A DNA stretch of 15,309 nt. Source: Raineyella sp964402325 (GTDB lineage: Bacteria; Actinomycetota; Actinomycetes; Propionibacteriales; Propionibacteriaceae). Under the pieces are notes generated by a model. That model made no database searches. It was not told the origin of the DNA and worked only from the letters and a program-made list of their open reading frames with translations. Shown here one piece after another: positions 9,038-15,309 of the stretch (position 1 is the first letter of the stretch; each line of letters starts with the position of its first letter). The stretch is from contig CAYOBI010000063.1 in the NCBI GenBank assembly GCA_964402325.1, positions 1 to 15,309 of the forward strand, written 5' to 3'. The position numbers and the translations under genes are program-made.

Positions 9038-10039
<1,002 letters not shown>

Positions 10040-10072
10040 CCTGATCGGTCCCCGGCCGACAGTGCACCAGCG

Positions 10073-10103
10073 CAGCGGGGTTGGCCATCGGCCAACCCCG
10101 CTG
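10073..10103 (+). terminator. Perfect 14-bp hairpin between gapA and pgk
   Basis: CAGCGGGGTTGGCC (10073-10086) pairs perfectly with GGCCAACCCCGCTG (10090-10103) across an ATC loop. No T-run follows. Being inside the glycolytic cluster, it may act as a partial terminator or an mRNA processing/stabilising element that lets gapA be expressed above pgk-tpiA. Confidence 0.55.
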
Positions 10104-10174
10104 TCGCACCCCGGGGCAGTGCCCGGGATCCGCGGCAACCAAGCAGCTCCCCACATTCCTGAGGAAGGTACGAA

Positions 10175-11371
10175 GTGAAGTCAATCGAAGATCTGGGTGA
10201 TCTCCAGGGCAAGCGGGTGGTCATCCGCTGTGACCTGAACGTGCCCCTGGACGGTGAGACCATCACCGATGACGGCCGTATCCGTGCATCCCTGCCGACC
10301 CTGAACGCGCTGCGCGAGGCCGGCGCCAAGGTCGTCGTGCTGGCTCACCTCGGTCGTCCGAAGGGTCAGGTCAACCCCAAGTACTCGCTGGCGCCCGCTG
10401 CCAAGCGGATGTCCGAGCTGCTCGGCGTCGAGGTCGAGCTGGCCGAGGACGTCGTCGGCCCGTCCGCCGAGGCGCTGGTCGCCGGGATGTCGGCCGGTGA
10501 CGTCGTGATGCTGGAGAACGTCCGCTACGAGCCGGGCGAGGAGTCCAAGGACGAGGCCGAGCGCCAGGCGCTGGCGGACAAGTACGCCGCCTTCGGTGAC
10601 GTCTTCGTGTCCGACGGCTTCGGCGTCGTGCACCGCAAGCAGGCCTCGGTCTACGACCTGGCCAAGAAGCTCCCGAACGCCGCCGGCAAGCTGGTCAAGG
10701 CCGAGATCGACGTCCTCAAGCAGCTGACCGAGGAGCCGGCCCGTCCGTACGCCGTGGTCCTCGGTGGCGCGAAGGTGGCCGACAAGCTCGCGGTCATCGA
10801 CAACCTGCTGAAGACCGCCGACACCCTGGTGATCGGTGGCGGCATGGCCTACACCTTCCTCAAGGCCAAGGGCTACGAGGTCGGCACCTCGCTCCTCGAC
10901 GAGGAGAAGGTCGAGACCTGCCAGCAGTACCTGAAGCAGGCCGAGGCGGCCGGCAAGCAGATCCTGCTGCCGATCGACACCGTGGTGTCCCCGGCGTTCC
11001 CGTCCGGTGACGGCCCGTTCGAGGCGACCGTGGTCGACTCCGACAAGCTGCCGGCCGACCAGATGGGTCTCGACATCGGCCCGAAGTCGGCTGCGCTGTT
11101 CGCCGAGGCGATCAAGGGCGCCCGGACCGTGTTCTGGAACGGCCCGATGGGCGTGTTCGAGGTCGCGGACTTCTCCAACGGCACCAAGGCCGTCGCGCAG
11201 GCCCTGACCGAGGTCGACGGCCTGTCCGTCGTCGGTGGCGGCGACTCGGCGGCCGCCGTCCGCGAGCTCGGCTTCGCCGACGACCAGTTCGGTCACATCT
11301 CCACCGGCGGCGGCGCCTCGCTGGAGTACCTCGAAGGCAAGACCCTGCCGGGTCTCGACGTCCTCGGCTGA
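10175..11371 (+). CDS. pgk: Phosphoglycerate kinase
   Basis: Transfers phosphate from 1,3-bisphosphoglycerate to ADP, the first ATP-forming step of glycolysis (cytoplasm). The 398 residues match family length. N-domain substrate-binding segments RCDLNVPLDG (18-27) and LAHLGRPKG are present. C-domain nucleotide-binding segments include LGGAKVADKL, WNGPMGVFE and VVGGGDSAAAV. The GTG start at 10175 is set by GAGGAAGG (10161-10168) with 6 nt spacing; the preceding 135 nt hold only the hairpin at 10073-10103. tpiA starts 15 nt after the stop, so the two are surely one transcript. Confidence 0.97.
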   Translation: MKSIEDLGDLQGKRVVIRCDLNVPLDGETITDDGRIRASLPTLNALREAGAKVVVLAHLGRPKGQVNPKYSLAPAAKRMSELLGVEVELAEDVVGPSAEALVAGMSAGDVVMLENVRYEPGEESKDEAERQALADKYAAFGDVFVSDGFGVVHRKQASVYDLAKKLPNAAGKLVKAEIDVLKQLTEEPARPYAVVLGGAKVADKLAVIDNLLKTADTLVIGGGMAYTFLKAKGYEVGTSLLDEEKVETCQQYLKQAEAAGKQILLPIDTVVSPAFPSGDGPFEATVVDSDKLPADQMGLDIGPKSAALFAEAIKGARTVFWNGPMGVFEVADFSNGTKAVAQALTEVDGLSVVGGGDSAAAVRELGFADDQFGHISTGGGASLEYLEGKTLPGLDVLG

Positions 11372-11386
11372 GGAAGGAACCACACC

Positions 11387-12166
11387 ATGGCAGCACGCAA
11401 GCCCCTGATGGCGGGCAACTGGAAGATGAACCTGGACCACTTCGAGGCCACCTCGACGGTCCAGAAGCTGGCCTGGGCCCTGGCCGACGCCAACTACGAC
11501 CCGGAGCAGTCGGAGGCGGTCGTCCTGACCCCCTTCACCGACATCCGCTCCGTGCAGACCCTGATCGAGTCGGACAAGCTCCCACTCGGTTTCGGCGCGC
11601 AGGACGTCTCGGCGCACGACGCGGGCGCGTACACCGGTGAGGTGTCCGCGACGATGCTGAAGAAGCTCAACTGCACGTACGTGGCCGTCGGCCACTCCGA
11701 GCGTCGTCAGTACCACGCGGAGACCGACGAGATCGTCAACGCCAAGTCCCGCAAGGCGCTCGAGGCCGGCATCACGCCGATCGTCTGCGTCGGCGAGGGT
11801 CTGGACATCCGCAAGGAGGGGCGTCACGTCCCCTACACCGTCGCCCAGGTCGAGGGTGCCTTCGCCGGCTGGACCGCCGACGAGGTGTCCCGGGTCGTCA
11901 TCGCCTACGAGCCCGTCTGGGCCATCGGCACCGGTGAGGTCGCCACCCCGGCGGACGCCCAGGAGGTCTGCGCGGCGATCCGTGCCAGCCTTGCGTCGTC
12001 CTTCGGCGCCGACGTCGCCGACACCGTCCGGGTCCTCTACGGCGGCTCGGTGAAGGCCGGCAACGTCAAGGAGATCATGGCACAGGCCGATGTTGACGGT
12101 GCCCTCGTCGGAGGCGCCAGCCTCAAGGCGGAGGACTTCGCCCCGATCGTCACGTTCTACGCCTGA
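11387..12166 (+). CDS. tpiA: Triosephosphate isomerase
   Basis: Interconverts dihydroxyacetone phosphate and glyceraldehyde 3-phosphate. The 259-residue TIM barrel carries all catalytic parts: K13 in NWKMN, H103 in VGHSERR, E175 in AYEPVWAIGTG, the flexible loop next to it and the phosphate-binding YGGSVKAGN segment. ATG 11387 follows AGGAAGG (11371-11377), which begins on the last base of the pgk stop, with 9 nt spacing. The stop codon lies inside the first unit of a triple 14-bp repeat. It is the last gene of the glycolytic cluster before a strong hairpin. Confidence 0.97.
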   Translation: MAARKPLMAGNWKMNLDHFEATSTVQKLAWALADANYDPEQSEAVVLTPFTDIRSVQTLIESDKLPLGFGAQDVSAHDAGAYTGEVSATMLKKLNCTYVAVGHSERRQYHAETDEIVNAKSRKALEAGITPIVCVGEGLDIRKEGRHVPYTVAQVEGAFAGWTADEVSRVVIAYEPVWAIGTGEVATPADAQEVCAAIRASLASSFGADVADTVRVLYGGSVKAGNVKEIMAQADVDGALVGGASLKAEDFAPIVTFYA

Positions 12167-12202
12167 ATCGGCACGCCTGAATCGGCACGCCTGAATCGGC
12201 AC
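12161..12202 (+). repeat. Three perfect tandem copies of a 14-bp unit spanning the tpiA stop
   Basis: GCCTGAATCGGCAC is repeated exactly at 12161-12174, 12175-12188 and 12189-12202. The first copy supplies the final Ala codon and the TGA stop of tpiA. Since 14 is not a multiple of three, the TGAs at 12164, 12178 and 12192 fall in three different frames. Confidence 0.95.
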
Positions 12203-12213
12203 GTACGATCCTG

Positions 12214-12252
12214 CGGAGGCGGGTACCCGGGTCAACCGGGTGCCCGCCTCCG
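12214..12252 (+). terminator. 17-bp hairpin, probable end of the glycolytic transcript
   Basis: GGAGGCGGGTACCCGG (12215-12230) pairs with CCGGGTGCCCGCCTCC (12236-12251) with one T-G wobble and a GTCAA loop; one more C-G pair extends it to 12214-12252. There is no T-run afterwards. Its position after tpiA and before the secG promoter fits a terminator or 3'-end stabiliser. Confidence 0.6.
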
Positions 12253-12306
12253 GCGTCTCCCGGCGGCCCTGCGGGCGGCCCCTGAGAGGCCTCGCACGGC
12301 TCGTCG

Positions 12307-12333
12307 GTGATGTCGGCCGAGTGTCGACATCAC
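12307..12333. repeat. Perfect 9-9-9 inverted repeat between tpiA and secG
   Basis: GTGATGTCG (12307-12315) and CGACATCAC (12325-12333) are exact reverse complements separated by 9 nt (GCCGAGTGT). The arms contain more AT than their surroundings. Centre-to-centre spacing of 18 bp suits a dimeric regulator on one face of DNA, or a hairpin. The rest of this 291-bp gap holds no gene that I can see. Confidence 0.5.
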
Positions 12334-12413
12334 GGTGGGCCGGGCAGGGTGTGCCGGGCAGCCCTGCGGCCGGGCGCCGGACGGGCCCGGACGCCGCGGT
12401 GTCCAGCGCCGTC

Positions 12414-12427
12414 CACCGTTTTCGGTG
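12414..12427. repeat. Short inverted repeat over the secG -35 region
   Basis: CACCG (12414-12418) and CGGTG (12423-12427) flank TTTT. It overlaps where a -35 for secG would lie, so an operator role is possible, but five-base arms are easily due to chance. Confidence 0.2.
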
Positions 12428-12444
12428 CTGGATCCCTGCTGGGT

Positions 12445-12457
12445 TAGGGTTGTCGTC
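12445..12457 (+). promoter_or_regulatory. Putative leaderless promoter of secG (-10 TAGGGT)
   Basis: TAGGGT at 12445-12450 fits TANNNT and ends 7 nt before ATG 12458, the same geometry as before uvrC. No Shine-Dalgarno sequence precedes secG. It would let secG-rbpA be transcribed independently of the glycolytic genes. Confidence 0.5.
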
Positions 12458-12709
12458 ATGTGGTGGCCCATCCTGACGCTCTCCATCGTGCTCGTGGTCC
12501 TGAGCGTGATCCTGACCGGGTTCATTCTCCTGCACAAGAACCGCGGTGGCGGATTGTCGGACCTCTTCGGCGGTGGCATGTCCTCGTCGATGGGCGGTTC
12601 GTCGATGGCCGAACGCAATCTCGACCGACTGACCCTCGTCATCGGCATCATCTGGTTGGCGTGCATCGTCGGGCTGCTGGTGCTGTACCGGACCCATCCG
12701 GGCGCCTGA
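12458..12709 (+). CDS. secG: Preprotein translocase subunit SecG
   Basis: A small accessory subunit of the SecYEG channel in the cytoplasmic membrane that helps SecA-driven protein export. The 83 residues show the SecG layout: a first membrane helix (about 3-26), a cytoplasmic Gly/Ser-rich loop (RGGGLSDLFGGGMSSS), then NLDRLT and a second helix (about 57-78). Length is typical. The start follows a -10-like hexamer rather than a ribosome site. Adjacency to tpiA is conserved in many bacteria. rbpA starts 40 nt downstream, so the two may share a transcript. Confidence 0.94.
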   Translation: MWWPILTLSIVLVVLSVILTGFILLHKNRGGGLSDLFGGGMSSSMGGSSMAERNLDRLTLVIGIIWLACIVGLLVLYRTHPGA

Positions 12710-12749
12710 CGGGGTCGAACGACAACCTGGGACAAGGGAGAACAACGAA

Positions 12750-13106
12750 GTGATCGGTGGTAGCGCGATCCGCGGCAGCCGCGTGGGGGCCGGACCGATG
12801 GGGGAGGCCGATCGAGGCGATGCCGCGCCGCGGCGATACGTCTCCTACTTCTGCGCCAACGGGCACGAGACGCGCCCGGCGTTCGCCGCGGAGGCGGACA
12901 TCCCGGCCGAGTGGGACTGCCCGCGCTGCGGCCTGCCGGCCAACACGGACGAACTCAACCCGCCGGCCCCGCCGCGGACAGCGGTCTACAAGACGCACCT
13001 GGCGTACGTGAAGGAGCGTCGCTCCGACGCCGAGGCCCGGGAGATCCTCGCCGAGGCGCTGCAGTCGCTGCGCGCCCGTCGCGCCGCTGGCGAGGTCATC
13101 TACTGA
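12750..13106 (+). CDS. rbpA: RNA polymerase-binding protein RbpA
   Basis: RbpA is an actinobacteria-specific protein that binds the principal sigma factor and RNA polymerase and stabilises the open promoter complex. The 118 residues match the family: a basic N-terminal tail (AIRGSRVGAGPMGE), a core with potential zinc ligands C35, H39, C57 and C60 (FCANGHET, DCPRCG), a basic linker, and a C-terminal sigma-interaction segment (YKTHLAYVKERRSDAEAREILAEAL). The GTG start at 12750 has AGGGAG (12735-12740) at 9 nt spacing. It is the last plus-strand gene and converges with opcA, with a hairpin in the 106-nt gap. Confidence 0.96.
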   Translation: MIGGSAIRGSRVGAGPMGEADRGDAAPRRYVSYFCANGHETRPAFAAEADIPAEWDCPRCGLPANTDELNPPAPPRTAVYKTHLAYVKERRSDAEAREILAEALQSLRARRAAGEVIY

Positions 13107-13129
13107 CCGCCGATCCCTTCCTGAACGAC

Positions 13130-13162
13130 TTCGCCCCGGTGCGCACTGCGCACCGGGGCGAA
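13130..13162. terminator. Perfect 15-bp hairpin between convergent rbpA and opcA
   Basis: TTCGCCCCGGTGCGC (13130-13144) pairs perfectly with GCGCACCGGGGCGAA (13148-13162) across an ACT loop. It lies between the two converging stop codons and is symmetric, so it can end transcripts from both sides. There is no U-tract on either strand. Confidence 0.75.
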
Positions 13163-13212
13163 ATGTCGTCACAGCGGCCGCCGACGCCCGTCCAGGGGCC
13201 CCGGCGGACGGC

Positions 13213-14154
13213 TCAGGATGTCACCGGGCGAGCGGACAGGTCGAGGGCACACTGGCCGTTCTGCCGCACCATCTCGGCCAGCACGTCGGCCAGGACGACG
13301 TCGTCGTCCATCCGGCGCAGCTCCTCGGTGATCAGCTCGTCGACGTTGCGGCGGCGCAGGGCCACCTTGCGCTCCGGCTGGCCCGGCATCCGGTAGACGG
13401 TCTCCTCCAGGTCGGTCCGGACGATCTCCACCACCCCGGCGGGCGTCTGCAGCCGGGCGGCGGTGATGCCGGGACCGGGGGTCTGGATGACCTTGACGTC
13501 CACGCCCAGCTTCAGGCCCAGCCAGGCGGCCAGCAGGCCGGCCGGGGCGTTGTCGGTGGCGGCCTCCACGGTGGCCGCGGTGACCGGCCGGCGGACCTGG
13601 TCCAGGGCGGCGGCGAGCAGGGCGCGCCACGTCGTCGTCCGGGTCCAGGCCAGGTCGGTGTCGCCCTCCGCGTGGTAGTACGCCCGGTCGATGATCGCCT
13701 GGGTCGGGTTCACCGCGCCGAGGGCGTCGGTGATCCGGCGGCTGGCCAGCTTGCCGATCCGGTCGGTCAGCAGGTCCTCGGGGGCCTCGTTGGGCCACCA
13801 GACCACGACCGGCAGGTCGGGCACCAGCAGCGGCCGGAGCACCGACCCGGGGTGTTCGACCGTACGGCCCCGCATGGTCAGCACGATGACGTCGCCGCGG
13901 GCCTCGGTCTCGGTGTGGATCTCGGCGTCCAGCCCGTCGGCGGCGTCGGGGTCGCGGATCACGATCAGGATCCGCGACGGGTGCTCGCGGTTCGCCGCCA
14001 GGGCGGCGTTGTACGCCTCCCAGTAGTCGTCGCGGTCGGTGGCGACGATGAACGTGTGCACCATGCCACTGCCGGCGTTGCCCAGCTCGTGGTGGTGCGC
14101 CAGCAGGGCGCTGGTCACCTTGCTCGCCGTGGTGTTCTTCATGTCGATGGTCAT
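13213..14154 (-). CDS. opcA: Glucose-6-phosphate dehydrogenase assembly/activator protein OpcA
   Basis: OpcA binds and activates glucose-6-phosphate dehydrogenase in cyanobacteria and corynebacteria; no enzyme activity of its own is known. The 313 residues have typical length and the recognisable core VPDLPVVVWWPNEAP around 113-127, with NREHPSRILIVIRDP upstream of it. The start at 14154 is set by a strong ribosome site, AGGAGG with 8 nt spacing on the minus strand, lying in the 27-nt gap after the zwf stop. That tight spacing and the known partnership indicate a zwf-opcA operon. No 6-phosphogluconolactonase gene follows it, although one commonly does in actinobacteria. Confidence 0.95.
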   Translation of the reverse strand: MTIDMKNTTASKVTSALLAHHHELGNAGSGMVHTFIVATDRDDYWEAYNAALAANREHPSRILIVIRDPDAADGLDAEIHTETEARGDVIVLTMRGRTVEHPGSVLRPLLVPDLPVVVWWPNEAPEDLLTDRIGKLASRRITDALGAVNPTQAIIDRAYYHAEGDTDLAWTRTTTWRALLAAALDQVRRPVTAATVEAATDNAPAGLLAAWLGLKLGVDVKVIQTPGPGITAARLQTPAGVVEIVRTDLEETVYRMPGQPERKVALRRRNVDELITEELRRMDDDVVLADVLAEMVRQNGQCALDLSARPVTS

Positions 14155-14181
14155 CTCGGGCTCCTCCTCAGCAGCGGGTGA

Positions 14182-15309
14182 TCAGGGCCGGCGCCAGGTG
14201 ACGCCGTCGCGGGCCAGCATGGCCTGCGCGGACTTCGGCCCCCAGGTGCCGGGTCGGTAGCTCTCGGGCTGGGTCTTCAGCCCCGCCCAGTGGTCCAGCA
14301 CCGGGTCGAGGATCCGCCAGGACTCCTCGACCTCGCGGCTGCGCGGGAAGAGCGGCGGGTCGCCGAGCAGCACGTCCAGGATCAGGCGTTCGTACGCCTC
14401 GGGGCTGGACTCGGTGAACGACGAGCCGTACTCGAAGTCCATGTTGACGTCGCGGACCTCCATCTGGGTCCCCGGCACCTTGGCGCCGAACCGCAGCGTC
14501 ACGCCCTCCTCGGGCTGGATCCGCAGCACCAGGGCGTTCGCGCCCAGGGTGGCGGTGTCGTGCGCGTTGAACGGCACGAACGGCAGCGTCTTGAACTGCA
14601 GCGCGATCTCGGTGACCCGGGTCGGCATCCGCTTGCCGGTGCGAAGGTAGAACGGGACGCCGGCCCAGCGACGGTTGTGCACGTCGACGCGGATCGCGGC
14701 GTACGTCTCGGTGGTGGAGTCGGCCGGGATGCCGTCCTCCTCCAGGTAGCCCTTGACCAGTTCGCCGCCGGACCAGCCGCCCTCGTAGATGCCGCGGGCG
14801 GTGTGCTGGTCGAACCGGCGGCTGGCGCTGGTGGCCTCGAGGACCTTCTCCTTCTCGGCGCGCAGCGCGTCGGCGCCCATCCCGGTCGGCTCCTCCATCG
14901 CGGTCAGCGCGAAGAGCTGCAGCAGGTGGTTCTGGATCACGTCGCGGGCCGCGCCGACGCCGTCGTAGTAGCCGGCCCGGCCGCCGATGCCGATGTCCTC
15001 GGCCATCGTGATCTGGACGTGGGAGAGGTAGTTGTTGTTCCACAGCGGCTCGAACATGGTGTTCGCGAATCGCAGCGCCAGCAGGTTCTGGACGGTCTCC
15101 TTGCCGAGGTAGTGGTCGATCCGGAAGACCTGGTCCTCGGTGAACGCCGACGACACCACCTGCTCCAGCTGCTTGGCACTGGCCAGATCGCGCCCGAACG
15201 GCTTCTCGATCACCACCCGCTTCCACGAGCTGTCGGTCTGGTCGGACAGCCCGTGCTTCTTGAGCTGGTTGATCACCACCGCGAAGTACTTCGGCGGGAC
15301 GGACAGGTA
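14182..15309 (-). CDS. zwf: Glucose-6-phosphate 1-dehydrogenase, 3' part (5' end outside window)
   Basis: Oxidises glucose 6-phosphate to 6-phosphogluconolactone with NADP+, the NADPH-producing entry step of the pentose phosphate pathway (cytoplasm). The minus-strand frame is open to base 15309, giving 375 C-terminal residues of roughly 500. The N-terminal Rossmann GxxGDLA motif is outside. Visible family segments are VVIEKPFGRD (32-41 of the fragment), the active-site motif RIDHYLGKE (63-71) with its substrate-binding His and Lys, FRTGK-like YLRTGKRMPTR, and the C-terminal YERLILDVLLGDPPLF. The GTG and ATG codons near the window edge are internal; residues before them (YLSVPPKYFA) are still typical of the family. 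It is followed by opcA after 27 nt. Confidence 0.96.
   Translation of the reverse strand, partial: YLSVPPKYFAVVINQLKKHGLSDQTDSSWKRVVIEKPFGRDLASAKQLEQVVSSAFTEDQVFRIDHYLGKETVQNLLALRFANTMFEPLWNNNYLSHVQITMAEDIGIGGRAGYYDGVGAARDVIQNHLLQLFALTAMEEPTGMGADALRAEKEKVLEATSASRRFDQHTARGIYEGGWSGGELVKGYLEEDGIPADSTTETYAAIRVDVHNRRWAGVPFYLRTGKRMPTRVTEIALQFKTLPFVPFNAHDTATLGANALVLRIQPEEGVTLRFGAKVPGTQMEVRDVNMDFEYGSSFTESSPEAYERLILDVLLGDPPLFPRSREVEESWRILDPVLDHWAGLKTQPESYRPGTWGPKSAQAMLARDGVTWRRP

Overview
The window is GC-rich (roughly 70%, with third codon positions mostly G or C) and carries a gene order typical of high-GC Gram-positive bacteria: uvrC-rapZ-yvcK-whiA, gapA-pgk-tpiA-secG, rbpA and zwf-opcA. WhiA, RbpA and OpcA together point firmly to Actinobacteria. 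The large K+-independent-type H+-pyrophosphatase and the overall layout suggest a member of Propionibacteriaceae or a close relative. That family-level placement is an inference and was not checked by alignment.

Layout. Bases 1-2897 hold the 3' part of hppA (membrane pyrophosphatase, cut by the window edge) and a closely following glycosyltransferase-like gene, ending in a strong hairpin. Bases 3048-7991 hold uvrC (nucleotide excision repair), rapZ (P-loop/RNA-binding regulator), yvcK (CofD-like central-metabolism and envelope factor) and whiA (division/sporulation regulator), all on the plus strand. At 8007-8804 an HpcH/HpaI-type aldolase sits on the minus strand, convergent with whiA and divergent from gapA. 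Bases 9038-12166 are the glycolytic cluster gapA-pgk-tpiA, followed by a triple 14-bp repeat, a hairpin and a second inverted repeat. Then come secG (preprotein translocase subunit) and rbpA (RNA polymerase-binding protein). Bases 13213-15309 (minus) hold zwf-opcA, the entry to the oxidative pentose phosphate pathway; zwf is cut by the right edge. A perfect 15-bp hairpin separates the convergent rbpA and opcA.

Functionally, the window joins lower glycolysis (GapA, Pgk, TpiA), NADPH supply (Zwf plus its activator OpcA), PPi-driven ion pumping (HppA) and the RapZ/YvcK/WhiA group that links carbon status to envelope growth and division. UvrC, SecG and RbpA are housekeeping passengers of this conserved neighbourhood.

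I found no convincing undescribed multi-gene system; this is core chromosome. The best leads are non-coding. Several genes have an AT-rich -10-like hexamer 6-7 nt before the start codon, the signature of leaderless transcription. One such site predicts a second, in-frame upstream start for gapA. A 14-bp unit repeated three times at the tpiA stop places TGA in all three frames. A perfect 9-9-9 inverted repeat lies upstream of secG. Transcript-end hairpins consistently lack a U-tract.
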